Shown: positions 33,954 to 42,546, counted from the first letter of the stretch. The stretch is 45,751 nt of DNA from DATCDE01 sp038252405 (GCA_038252405.1 JBBSAJ010000018.1:1-45751), one strand, 5' to 3'. Numbers and translations: made by a program. The notes: generated from the letters alone by a model not told the origin.

Positions 33954-36014
33954 GTGACGGACCTCGGCGACTCGTTCAAGCGGATCCTGGTCGGCCGGGC
34001 CATGCGCTCGGACCGGCTGGCCGAGACGCTGCTGCCGAAGCGCATCGCGCTCCCGGTGTTCGCGAGCGACGCGCTGTCTTCGGTGGCCTACGCCCCCGAC
34101 GAGATCTTCCTGACCCTCTCGGTGGCCGGCCTGACGGCCTACGCGTTCTCCTGGCAGATCGGGCTCGCGGTCGTCGTCGTCATGCTCACCGTGGTCACTT
34201 CGTACCGGCAGACCGTGCACGCCTACCCGAGCGGAGGCGGGGACTACGAGGTGGCCACGGTCAACCTCGGCCGCAACTCCGGGCTGGTGGTCGCCAGCGC
34301 CCTGCTCGTGGACTACGTCCTGACGGTGGCGGTGTCCGTGTCGTCCGGGGTGCAGAACGCGGCGGCCGCCGTCCCGTGGGTGCAGGGCCGCGAGGTCTAC
34401 GTCGCCGTGGTCCTGGTGCTGCTGCTCATGGCAGCCAACCTTCGGGGGGTGCGCGAGTCCGGCGCCCTCTTCGCGATCCCGACGTACGGCTTCATGGTCG
34501 GGGTCATCGGGATGGCGCTGTACGGGCTGTTCCGGGACTTCCGCGGCGACCTGCCGCTGGCGGAGAGCTCGATCTACACGCTCAAGCCCGAAGCGGTGCT
34601 GAGCAACGGGTTCACCGGTTTCGCCGCCGCGTTCCTGCTCATGCGCGCGTTCTCGTCCGGCTGCGCCGCCCTCACCGGCGTCGAGGCGATCAGCAACGGC
34701 GTCCCGGCCTTCCGGCGGCCGAAGAGCAAGAACGCGGCGACCACGCTGCTGCTGCTGGGCGTGATCGCCGTGTCCATGCTCATGGCGATCATCGAGCTGG
34801 CCAACCGGATGAAGCTGCGGTTCGCCGAGGACCCAGCCACCCAGCTGCTGCTCGACGGCAAGCCGGTCGGGGACTCGTACACGCAGAACACGGTGATCGG
34901 GCAGCTGTCCAAGGCGGTGTTCACCGGGTTCCCGATCGGCTTCTACTGGGTGACCGCGGTGACCGCGATCATCCTGGTGCTCGCCGCCAACACGGCGTTC
35001 AACGGGTTCCCGGTGCTGGGGTCGGTGCTGGCCCGCGACGGCTACCTGCCGCGCCAGCTGCACACGCGCGGCGACCGGCTGGCCTTCAGCAACGGCATCA
35101 TCCTGCTGGCCGGGTTCGCGCTCGTGCTCATCGTCGCCTTCGACGCGCAGGTGACCCGGCTCATTCAGCTGTACATCGTCGGCGTCTTCGTGTCCTTCAC
35201 GCTCAGCCAGCTGGGCATGGTGCGGCACTGGAACCGGCTGCTGCGGACCGAGACCCACGAGGCGGCCCGGCGGCACATGGTGCGCTCACGGGCCATCAAC
35301 GCGTTCGGCCTGGTCATGACCGGCACCGTGCTCATCGTCGTGCTGGCCACCAAGTTCGTCCGGGGCGCCTGGATCGCGATCCTCGCGATGGCCGTCATCT
35401 TCGTGGTGATGCAGGGCATCCGGCGGCACTACGTGCTGGTGGCGGAGGAGCTCGCGCTCACCGAGGACGAGACGACGGCGCTGCCCAGCCGCATCCACGC
35501 CGTCGTCCTGGTGTCCAAGCTGCACAAGCCGGCCATGCGGTCACTGGCGTACGCGCGTGCCTCGCGGCCGGCCACGCTCGAGGCGCTCACCGTCAACGTC
35601 GAGCCGAGCGACACGGCCGCGCTGCAGGAGGAGTGGGAGCGCCGCCAGATCCCGGTGCCGCTGCGGGTCCTCGACTCGCCGTACCGGGAGGTCACCCGCC
35701 CGATCGTCGACTACGTGCGCGCCATCCGGCGGCAGAGCCCCCGGGACATCGTCGACGTGTACGTGCCCGAGTACGTCGTGGGCCGGTGGTGGGAGACGCT
35801 GCTGCACAACCAGAGCGCGCTGCGGCTGAAGACCCGGCTGCGGTTGACCCCTGGCGTCGTCGTCGTCTCGGTGCCGTACCAGCTGCGCTCGTCCGCCGCG
35901 GCGGCCGACCGGCCCGAGGACTTCGGCGCGGGAGCAGTGCGCCGTGGCGAGCCGCGCGCGGCCGTGGCCGAGCAGACCGTCGAGGACGTCGTGGAACGGG
36001 AGAGCCGGCCCTGA
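33954..36014 (+). CDS. KimA-like potassium/proton symporter (APC superfamily)
   Basis: This 686-residue permease has twelve predicted helices and a cytoplasmic UspA-like C-terminal domain (about 490-640). It looks closer to Bacillus subtilis KimA (YdaO) than to amino-acid permeases: F-A-S-D39-A-L-S-S-V-A-Y46, Y-P-S-G-G-G-D-Y, L-L-V-D120-Y-V-L-T-V-A-V, R-A-F-S-S-G-C-A-A-L-T-G-V-E-A-I-S-N, R-G-D-R-L-A-F-S-N-G-I-I and L-Y407-I-V-G-V-F. By my recollection of the KimA structure, Asp36, Tyr43, Asp117 and Tyr377 form the K+ site, and the four numbered residues match them. It would take up K+ with protons. The GTG at 33954 is chosen by its -10 box. The stop overlaps the methyltransferase as CTGA. Confidence 0.82.
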   Translation: MTDLGDSFKRILVGRAMRSDRLAETLLPKRIALPVFASDALSSVAYAPDEIFLTLSVAGLTAYAFSWQIGLAVVVVMLTVVTSYRQTVHAYPSGGGDYEVATVNLGRNSGLVVASALLVDYVLTVAVSVSSGVQNAAAAVPWVQGREVYVAVVLVLLLMAANLRGVRESGALFAIPTYGFMVGVIGMALYGLFRDFRGDLPLAESSIYTLKPEAVLSNGFTGFAAAFLLMRAFSSGCAALTGVEAISNGVPAFRRPKSKNAATTLLLLGVIAVSMLMAIIELANRMKLRFAEDPATQLLLDGKPVGDSYTQNTVIGQLSKAVFTGFPIGFYWVTAVTAIILVLAANTAFNGFPVLGSVLARDGYLPRQLHTRGDRLAFSNGIILLAGFALVLIVAFDAQVTRLIQLYIVGVFVSFTLSQLGMVRHWNRLLRTETHEAARRHMVRSRAINAFGLVMTGTVLIVVLATKFVRGAWIAILAMAVIFVVMQGIRRHYVLVAEELALTEDETTALPSRIHAVVLVSKLHKPAMRSLAYARASRPATLEALTVNVEPSDTAALQEEWERRQIPVPLRVLDSPYREVTRPIVDYVRAIRRQSPRDIVDVYVPEYVVGRWWETLLHNQSALRLKTRLRLTPGVVVVSVPYQLRSSAAAADRPEDFGAGAVRRGEPRAAVAEQTVEDVVERESRP

Positions 36015-37240
36015 GCGCCACCGAGGACCTGGTCGGGGCCGAGCTCACGCTCGACGTCGGCCCGGTCGCCCACGGTGGGCACTGCGTGGCCCGGCACGAC
36101 GGCCGGGTGGTCTTCGTCCGGCACGCGCTGCCCGGTGAACGGGTGCGGGCCGTGGTCACCGACGGGGCGGCGACCTCGCGGTTCCTGCGCGCGGACGCTG
36201 TCGAGGTGCTGGCGGCCGCACCCGACCGGGTCGCCCCCCGGTGCCCGCACGCGGGCCCGGGCGGCTGCGGTGGCTGCGACTTCCAGCACGTCTCGCTGGC
36301 CGCCCAGCGTCGGCTCAAGGCCGCCGTCGTGGCGGAGCAGCTGCAGCGACTGGCCGGGATCGAGCGGGCCGTCGAGGTGGAGCCGGTCGCCGGGGACGAC
36401 GACGGGCTGGGCTGGCGGACCCGGGAGCGGTTCGCGGTCGACCCCGCCGGTTGGGCCGGGCTGCGCCGGCACCGCTCGCACGAGGTGCTGCCGCTCGGCT
36501 CCTGTCCGCTGTGCCATCCGCTGGTGGCCGAGACCGGGGTGCTGGACCGGACCTGGCCGGGTGTGGCTGAGCTCGAGGTGGCCGTCTCGGTGTCGACGGG
36601 GGAGCAGGTGGTGCTCGCCGACGGAGCCCCGACCGGGCGGAGCCGGCTGACCGAGCGGGCCGCCGGTCGGGACTGGCGGGTCACCGGGCGCGGCTTCTGG
36701 CAGGTCCACCCGGGGGCGGCCGACGCCCTCGTCGGCGCGGTCCGGTCGCTGGCCGCGCCGGCCGCGGGGGAGCACGTCGTCGACCTGTACGCCGGCGTGG
36801 GCCTGTTCGCCGGGGCGCTGGCCGAGGACGTCGGACCCGGCGGCCGGGTGGACGCCGTCGAGTCGGCGCTGGGCGCCGTGCGGGACGCGCGCCGCAACCT
36901 GCACGACCTGCCCACCGTCCGGCTGCACCACGACCGGGTGGACGGCTGGATGCGGCGCGGGGAGGTCAACCGGTGCGACGTCGTCGTCCTCGACCCACCG
37001 CGGACCGGCGCCAAGCGGGACGTGGTCGAGCGGATCGCCCGGCTGCGCCCCCGCGCGGTCGTCTACGTGGCGTGCGACCCGGCTGCGCTGGCCCGGGACG
37101 TGGAGACGTTCGGCCGGCTGGGCTGGCAGCTGGCCGGGCTGCGGGCGTTCGACCTGTTCCCGATGACGCACCACGTCGAGTGCGTCGCGCTGCTGACGCG
37201 GGACGGTCAGCCCGGCGGTGGGCCGGCCAGCAGCTCGTAG
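36011..37240 (+). CDS. TrmA/RlmD-type RNA m5U methyltransferase with TRAM domain
   Basis: This 409-residue SAM-dependent RNA uridine-5 methyltransferase has an N-terminal TRAM domain (about 5-60). Four cysteines for a [4Fe-4S] cluster, C78, C86, C89 and C165, follow the RlmD pattern. The SAM site is V-V-D-L-Y-A-G-V-G-L-F, then L-D-P-P-R-T-G-A, the nucleophile C355 in V-A-C-D-P and the base E389 in H-V-E-C. The target (tRNA or 23S rRNA) is not certain; the cluster favours an rRNA-type enzyme. No ATG, GTG or TTG is available before the TRAM domain in this frame. The CTG at 36011, which overlaps the permease stop as CTGA, is the likely start. The next GTG is at about codon 26 and would break the TRAM domain. 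Confidence 0.87.
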   Translation: MSATEDLVGAELTLDVGPVAHGGHCVARHDGRVVFVRHALPGERVRAVVTDGAATSRFLRADAVEVLAAAPDRVAPRCPHAGPGGCGGCDFQHVSLAAQRRLKAAVVAEQLQRLAGIERAVEVEPVAGDDDGLGWRTRERFAVDPAGWAGLRRHRSHEVLPLGSCPLCHPLVAETGVLDRTWPGVAELEVAVSVSTGEQVVLADGAPTGRSRLTERAAGRDWRVTGRGFWQVHPGAADALVGAVRSLAAPAAGEHVVDLYAGVGLFAGALAEDVGPGGRVDAVESALGAVRDARRNLHDLPTVRLHHDRVDGWMRRGEVNRCDVVVLDPPRTGAKRDVVERIARLRPRAVVYVACDPAALARDVETFGRLGWQLAGLRAFDLFPMTHHVECVALLTRDGQPGGGPASSS

Positions 37241-39543
37241 CTGGGGTTGGCCATGGCCAGGTGCCCGTCGGCCTCGCCGACCATCCCCTCGAGCTCCAGC
37301 TTGGACCCCGGGGCGATCCCCGCGATGCTGCGGCGCCCGTAGAACAGCACGGTGATGCCGCCCGTGCCGTCCCAGACCTCGACGGCGAGGGCGGGAGCGC
37401 CGGAGAGCGGGGTCACCCGCACCGACCGCACCCGGCCCTGGATCCGGGCCCGCTGCCGCCAGGTCAGCTCGACGATCGGGGTGACCCCGTCGCGTCGCGG
37501 CGGGGCTGACGGCACCGGCTCCCTGGCCAGGAAGGCGCCGCGGGTGCTGCCCGGCAGCGGCGCTCCCGCGGCCACGGCGACGGCGACCTCCGGTGGCTTC
37601 TGCAGCGCGCTGGCCACGTTGAACGGCACGATCGTCGCCGACACGTTGGGGACCTGGCTGACTGCCTGGGCGATGTCGTCAGCCGTGCGGTCGTGCAGCA
37701 GCCGGCCGAGCAGCGGGGCGTAGCTGCGCCGCGGCATCAGCAGGGTGACCTCGGAGGTGCCGTCCGCGGCCGCCCGCAACGCCAACGTGAGCGCCGCGTG
37801 GATCAGCCGCCGGTCGGGGCACTCGATCAGCTCGAGGGGCACCTCGGCGGCGTCGGTCTCGGTCCACACCTGGCGCAGCCGCTCGGCGTGCAGTCCGTCG
37901 ATCACGAAGTGCACCGCGTGCAGCTGGGTGGGCTTGAGCGAGCGGGCGTAGCGCAGCGCCCGGATGGTCGCGAGGTCCAGGGAGTCGACGAGGACCAGCA
38001 CGATGTGGCGGCTGAAGTTGGCGGCCGCCGGTGCCGTCCGGGCCGCCTCGAGCGCCCTGGCCTCGGCCCGGTACTCCCGGTTCAGCCGGATGAGCACCAG
38101 GGTGAGGATCGGGAAGAGCAGCACGACCAGCCAGGCGCCCTCGGTGAACTTGGTGACCACGAAGATGACCACCACGAGGACGGAGAGGGTGCCGGAGGCG
38201 AGGTTGATCGCCACCTTGCCCTTCCAGCGGCCGGTCCGCTCCCGGTGGAAGTGCTTGGCCATCCCGAAGCCGGCGAAGCTGAACCCGGTGAACACCCCGA
38301 TCGCGTAGAAGGCGACCAGCTTGTCGACGTGGGCCCTGGTCACCAGCAGCAGCGCGATCGAGGTGGCGGCCAGCACGATGATCCCGTTGGAGAACGCCAG
38401 CCGGTGCCCGCGCTTGGTGAGCTGGCGGGGCAGGAACGAGTCCTCGGCCACGAAGCTGGTGAGGAACGGGAACCCGTTGAACGAGGTGTTCGCGCCGGTG
38501 TACAGGACGAGCATGGTGGCCAGCTGGACCACGAAGTACATCGCGTGACCGAGCGGCCCGACGCCCAGGACGGCATGGGCCACCTGCGAGATGACCGTGG
38601 GCGTCCCCTTGTGGTACGGCATCGCGTGCGTGTAGTGGGCCAGCCAGGAGACGCCGAGGACCAGGCTGCCCAGGATGGTGCTCATCACCACGAGGGTCCT
38701 TCGGGCGTTCGGCCCCTCGGGGCTGCGGAAGGCGCCGACCCCGTTCGAGATCGCCTCCAGCCCGGTGAGGGACGAGCCGCCGTTGGCGAACGCACGCAGC
38801 AGGTAGAAGACACCGAGGGCTGAGACCAGGGCGGTCGTGCTGCTGACCGGCACCATGCCCGGCTCGTCGGTGGGGTAGCGGGGCAGCTCGCCGAACAGCT
38901 CGCGGGCCAGCCCCACGATGATCACCACGGCCATCGACCCGATGAAGAAGTAGGTCGGGAACGCGAACGCCCGGCCGGCCTCGCGGAGCCCCCGCAGGTT
39001 GCCGTAGAAGATGAGCACCACGACGCCGACCGTGATCTCGACGGTCCAGTGCGCGAGCGACGGAACCGCCGAGGCCAGCGCCGCTGTCCCGGCCGCCGAC
39101 TGGACCGCCACCGTGACGATGTAGTCGAGCATGAGCGCGACCGCGGCCACCTGGGCCACGGTTGGGCCGAAGTTGTCCCGCGCCACGACGTACGAGCCGC
39201 CGGCCTTGGTGTAGACCATGACGACCTCGCGGTACGACAAGGTCACCAGCAGCAGCACGCCGAGGATCACGCCGGTGAGCGGCATCAGGATGGTGAACGC
39301 GGCGATCCCGAAGATCGGCAGCAGCACGAGGAGCATCTCCTCGGAGCCGTACGCCGAGGAGGAGATGCAGTCCGAGGACAGCACGCCGAGGGCCAGCGGC
39401 TTGGACAGCCGCTCCTCCTGCAGCTGCTCGTTGACCAACGGCGGGCCCAGCAACAGGCACTTGGCCCGGTAGCTCCATGATTCCCGGACGACGGACTGGG
39501 TGGCGATCTGCAGCGGTAGGACCGCCTGTTGTTCCGGGCTCAT
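37207..39543 (-). CDS. KimA-related APC permease fused to a C-terminal OB-fold domain
   Basis: This 778-residue protein has a permease part (about 45-550) with twelve predicted helices. It includes L-S-S-D58-C-I-S-S-S-A-Y65, M-L-D140-Y-I-V-T-V-A-V, S-L-T-G-L-E-A-I-S-N and F-Y413-A-I-G-V-F, so the four residues proposed for K+ binding in KimA are kept, although the overall sequence is more diverged. A UspA-like region follows to about 650. Residues 685-778 are an OB-fold domain with V-E-V-W-D-G-T-G-G-I-T-V-L-F, G-R-R-S-I-A-G-I and A-N-P-S-Y-E-L, matching the stand-alone OB protein at 31481. The ATG at 39543 has TAGGCT 7 nt upstream. The 3' end overlaps the methyltransferase by 34 bases. Substrate is inferred, not proven. 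Confidence 0.82.
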   Translation of the reverse strand: MSPEQQAVLPLQIATQSVVRESWSYRAKCLLLGPPLVNEQLQEERLSKPLALGVLSSDCISSSAYGSEEMLLVLLPIFGIAAFTILMPLTGVILGVLLLVTLSYREVVMVYTKAGGSYVVARDNFGPTVAQVAAVALMLDYIVTVAVQSAAGTAALASAVPSLAHWTVEITVGVVVLIFYGNLRGLREAGRAFAFPTYFFIGSMAVVIIVGLARELFGELPRYPTDEPGMVPVSSTTALVSALGVFYLLRAFANGGSSLTGLEAISNGVGAFRSPEGPNARRTLVVMSTILGSLVLGVSWLAHYTHAMPYHKGTPTVISQVAHAVLGVGPLGHAMYFVVQLATMLVLYTGANTSFNGFPFLTSFVAEDSFLPRQLTKRGHRLAFSNGIIVLAATSIALLLVTRAHVDKLVAFYAIGVFTGFSFAGFGMAKHFHRERTGRWKGKVAINLASGTLSVLVVVIFVVTKFTEGAWLVVLLFPILTLVLIRLNREYRAEARALEAARTAPAAANFSRHIVLVLVDSLDLATIRALRYARSLKPTQLHAVHFVIDGLHAERLRQVWTETDAAEVPLELIECPDRRLIHAALTLALRAAADGTSEVTLLMPRRSYAPLLGRLLHDRTADDIAQAVSQVPNVSATIVPFNVASALQKPPEVAVAVAAGAPLPGSTRGAFLAREPVPSAPPRRDGVTPIVELTWRQRARIQGRVRSVRVTPLSGAPALAVEVWDGTGGITVLFYGRRSIAGIAPGSKLELEGMVGEADGHLAMANPSYELLAGPPPG

Positions 39544-39550
39544 GGTCGCC

Positions 39551-39556
39551 AGCCTA
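39551..39556 (-). promoter_or_regulatory. -10 element of the OB-fusion permease gene
   Basis: On the minus strand TAGGCT lies 7 nt before the ATG at 39543, the same hexamer and spacing as at psuG and xylB. Confidence 0.55.
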
Positions 39557-39584
39557 GGTTCGCCCCCGTCCCCTCCCCCCCCCG

Positions 39585-39633
39585 CAGGAAGGTGCCCTTC
39601 TGTGCGCACTGCCGCACAAAGCCACCCTTCATC
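39585..39633 (+). repeat. 49-nt repeat element, copy 5 (+)
   Basis: It begins CAGGAAGGTGCCCTTCTGTG and ends CCACCCTTCATC. TGTGCG and CGCACA pair in its centre. It is the left partner of copy 6, with a 70-nt spacer. Confidence 0.88.
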
Positions 39634-39703
39634 CCGCCCACGCAGTGCCCAGCTGGGCTCATCCGCCCGCCGCTGCCCGGCGCCGAGGGGTTTCGTCGTC
39701 GTC

Positions 39704-39752
39704 CATGAAGGGTGGACATGTGCGGTGACAGGCACAGAAGGGCACCTTCATG
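39704..39752 (-). repeat. 49-nt repeat element, copy 6 (-)
   Basis: Read on the minus strand it begins CATGAAGGTGCCCTTCTGTG and ends ACCCTTCATG. It ends 19 bases before the aconitase operator-like palindrome. Confidence 0.88.
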
Positions 39753-39771
39753 CAGAAGGAGAGGGGGGATG

Positions 39772-39806
39772 TATCTTGACATCGAGATAGTTGTGCACGA
39801 GATACT
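39772..39806 (+). promoter_or_regulatory. aconitase promoter with 18-bp operator-like palindrome
   Basis: TATCTTGACATCGAGATA at 39772-39789 is palindromic at 7 of 9 base pairs. TTGACA inside it (39776-39781) could be the -35 box, with GATACT (39801-39806) as a -10 box after a 19-nt spacer. A repressor on the palindrome would block RNA polymerase. The regulator is unknown. Confidence 0.5.
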
Positions 39807-39862
39807 GGGCGGCGCGGGTCGGCTGGGGCAGGATGGCGGCACATGGGAGACGGGAGTCTGCG

Positions 39863-42520
39863 GTGAGCATCGACAGCTTCGGGAGCAAGGGGTCGCTGCA
39901 GGTCGGCGACGCGACGTACGAGATCCACCGCCTCGGTGCCGTCCCGGGGGCACAGCGACTGCCCTACAGCCTCAAGGTGCTGCTGGAGAACCTGCTGCGG
40001 ACCGAGGACGGCGTGAACATCACGGCCGACCACGTCCGGGCGCTCGCCGGCTGGGACCCCACGGCCGAGCCGGCCACCGAGATCCAGTTCACCCCCGCTC
40101 GCGTGATCATGCAGGACTTCACCGGCGTCCCCTGCGTCGTCGACCTGGCCACCATGCGTGAGGCGGTCCGCGACCTCGGTGGTGACCCGTCCCGGATCAA
40201 CCCGCTGGCCCCAGCCGAGCTGGTCATCGACCACTCGGTCATCGCCGACGTGTTCGGCCGCGACGACGCCTTCGAGCGCAACGTCGAGCTCGAGTACGGT
40301 CGCAACCGGGAGCGCTACCAGTTCCTGCGCTGGGGGCAGGGCGCCTTCGACGAGTTCAAGGTGGTGCCGCCCGGCACCGGGATCGTGCACCAGGTCAACA
40401 TCGAGTACCTGGCCCGGGTGGTCATGGTCCGCGACGGCCGGGCCTACCCCGACACCTGCGTGGGCACCGACTCGCACACCACCATGGTCAACGGCCTCGG
40501 CGTGCTCGGCTGGGGCGTCGGCGGCATCGAGGCGGAGGCGGCCATGCTCGGCCAGCCGGTCTCGATGCTGATCCCACGGGTGGTCGGCTTCAAGCTGACC
40601 GGCCAGCTACCCGAGGGGACCACGGCCACCGACCTGGTGCTCACGATCACCGAGATGCTGCGCCGGCACGGGGTGGTCGGCAAGTTCGTCGAGTTCTACG
40701 GCAGCGGCGTCGGCGCCGTGCCGCTGGCGAACCGGGCCACCATCGGCAACATGAGCCCCGAGTACGGCTCGACCGCTGCGACCTTCCCCATCGACGACGA
40801 GACCATCCGCTACCTGGAGCTCACCGGCCGGTCCGCGGAGCAGGTCGCGCTCATCGAGGCGTACGCCCGCGAGCAGGGGCTGTGGCACGACCCGGACCAC
40901 GAGCCGGACTACTCCGAGTACCTCGAGCTGGACCTGTCCACCGTCGAGCCGTCCATCGCCGGGCCGAAGCGCCCGCAGGACCGGATCCGGCTGGCCGACG
41001 CGGCCGCCGCCTTCCGCACCGCTGTCGTCGACTACACCGACGGCGCGGTGTCCAAGCCGACCCCGGTGACGACGCCCGAGGGCGCCACCTACGAGCTGGA
41101 CCACGGCGCCGTGGTGATCGCGGCCATCACCTCCTGCACCAACACCAGCAACCCGTCGGTGATGATCGGCGCCGCGCTGCTGGCCAAGAAGGCGGTCGAG
41201 CGCGGCCTCACCCGCAAGCCGTGGGTGAAGACCACGCTGGCGCCCGGCTCGAAGGTCGTCAGCGACTACTACGACCGGGCCGGCCTCACCCCGTACCTCG
41301 ACAAGCTGGGCTTCAACCTGGTCGGCTACGGCTGCACGACGTGCATCGGCAACAGCGGCCCGCTGATCGACGAGGTCAGCGCCGCCGTCAACCAGGCCGA
41401 CCTCGCGGTCGCCGCCGTGCTGTCCGGCAACCGGAACTTCGAGGGTCGGATCAACCCGGACGTGAAGATGAACTACCTGGCGTCGCCGCCGCTCGTGGTC
41501 GCCTACGCCCTCGCCGGGACCATGAACCTCGACCTGCTGGGCGACCCGCTGGCCCACGACCCGGACGGCGCGCCGGTCTACCTGCGCGACCTGTGGCCGA
41601 GCCCGCAGGAGGTCCAGGACGTCATCGAGTCGGCGGTGCGGGCCGACATGTTCGCCAGTGACTACGCCGACGTCTTCGCCGGCGACGAGCGCTGGCGGTC
41701 GCTGCCCACCCCCACGGGCAACACCTTCGACTGGGCCGACGACTCGACCTACGTGCGCAAGCCGCCGTACTTCGACGGCATGGGCCGCGAGCCGCAGCCG
41801 GTCACCGACATCGCCGGGGCCCGGGTGCTGGCCCGGCTGGGCGACTCGGTCACCACCGACCACATCAGCCCGGCCGGCGCGATCAAGGCGGACAGCCCGG
41901 CCGGCCGCTACCTCGCCGAGCACGGCGTGGACCGCAAGGACTTCAACTCCTACGGGTCGCGCCGGGGCAACCACGAGGTCATGATCCGAGGCACCTTCGC
42001 CAACATCCGGCTGCGCAACCAGCTGCTGGACGGCGTGGAGGGCGGCTTCACCCGAAACCTGCTCACCGGCGAGCAGGACACCATCTACGACGCCGCCCAG
42101 GCCTACGCGCAGGCCGGCGTCCCGCTGGTGATCCTGGCCGGCAAGGAGTACGGCTCCGGCTCCTCCCGCGACTGGGCCGCCAAGGGCACCGCGCTGCTCG
42201 GCGTGCGCGCCGTGATCGCCGAGTCGTACGAGCGGATCCACCGCAGCAACCTGATCGGGATGGGCGTGCTGCCGCTGCAGTACCCCGCCGGGCAGAGCGC
42301 CGCCAGCCTCGGGCTCAGCGGAACGGAGACCTTCTCGATCGCCGGGGTGACCGCGCTGAACGAGGGGACGACGCCTCGCACGGTGGCCGTGCAGGCGGTG
42401 GGGGCGGACGGTTCGTCGGTCCGGTTCGACGCGGTGCTGCGCATCGACACGCCGGGTGAGGCCGACTACTACCGCAACGGCGGCATCCTGCAGTACGTGC
42501 TGCGCAGCCTGCTGGCCTGA
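39863..42520 (+). CDS. acnA: aconitate hydratase
   Basis: This 885-residue monomeric aconitase of the AcnA/IRP1 type isomerises citrate to isocitrate in the TCA cycle. The [4Fe-4S] ligands are C425 in S-C-T-N-T-S-N-P-S and C491 and C494 in G-C-T-T-C-I-G-N-S-G. Other marks are T-D-S-H-T-T-M-V-N-G-L-G-V-L-G-W-G near the middle and the swivelling domain with D-H-I-S-P-A-G and G-S-G-S-S-R-D-W-A-A-K-G. The GTG at 39863 has GGGAG 6 nt upstream and yields the family N-terminus M-S-I-D-S-F; an in-frame ATG at 39833 lacks this support. Expression probably responds to a regulator of the palindrome upstream. Confidence 0.95.
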   Translation: MSIDSFGSKGSLQVGDATYEIHRLGAVPGAQRLPYSLKVLLENLLRTEDGVNITADHVRALAGWDPTAEPATEIQFTPARVIMQDFTGVPCVVDLATMREAVRDLGGDPSRINPLAPAELVIDHSVIADVFGRDDAFERNVELEYGRNRERYQFLRWGQGAFDEFKVVPPGTGIVHQVNIEYLARVVMVRDGRAYPDTCVGTDSHTTMVNGLGVLGWGVGGIEAEAAMLGQPVSMLIPRVVGFKLTGQLPEGTTATDLVLTITEMLRRHGVVGKFVEFYGSGVGAVPLANRATIGNMSPEYGSTAATFPIDDETIRYLELTGRSAEQVALIEAYAREQGLWHDPDHEPDYSEYLELDLSTVEPSIAGPKRPQDRIRLADAAAAFRTAVVDYTDGAVSKPTPVTTPEGATYELDHGAVVIAAITSCTNTSNPSVMIGAALLAKKAVERGLTRKPWVKTTLAPGSKVVSDYYDRAGLTPYLDKLGFNLVGYGCTTCIGNSGPLIDEVSAAVNQADLAVAAVLSGNRNFEGRINPDVKMNYLASPPLVVAYALAGTMNLDLLGDPLAHDPDGAPVYLRDLWPSPQEVQDVIESAVRADMFASDYADVFAGDERWRSLPTPTGNTFDWADDSTYVRKPPYFDGMGREPQPVTDIAGARVLARLGDSVTTDHISPAGAIKADSPAGRYLAEHGVDRKDFNSYGSRRGNHEVMIRGTFANIRLRNQLLDGVEGGFTRNLLTGEQDTIYDAAQAYAQAGVPLVILAGKEYGSGSSRDWAAKGTALLGVRAVIAESYERIHRSNLIGMGVLPLQYPAGQSAASLGLSGTETFSIAGVTALNEGTTPRTVAVQAVGADGSSVRFDAVLRIDTPGEADYYRNGGILQYVLRSLLA

Positions 42521-42533
42521 CGCCGTCCGGCAC

Positions 42534-42539
42534 TAGGCT
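42534..42539 (+). promoter_or_regulatory. -10 element of xylB (leaderless)
   Basis: TAGGCT lies 7 nt before the GTG at 42547, in the 26-bp gap after aconitase, so xylB can be transcribed on its own. Confidence 0.55.
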
Positions 42540-42546
42540 CGCCGCC

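Larger units (their letters stand above)
39544..39862. other. divergent intergenic region with repeat pair and aconitase control region
   Basis: These 319 bases separate the OB-fusion permease (-) from aconitase (+). In order they hold the permease -10 box, 49-nt repeat copies 5 and 6 in inverted orientation, an 18-bp palindrome overlapping a possible -35 box, and a ribosome-binding site GGGAG at 39852-39856. No small gene with support was found; short open frames starting inside the repeats look spurious. Confidence 0.7.

Noticed and set aside
33587..36010. Long upstream extension of the methyltransferase frame
   Set aside because: It runs through the permease gene in another frame with no homology. 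The TRAM domain begins right after 36011.
39540..39790. Short open frames starting inside the 49-nt repeats (M-K-V-P-F-C-A type products)
   Set aside because: Their starts come from the ATG in the repeat arm. They lack ribosome-binding sites and differ after the repeat, so they are artefacts of the element.
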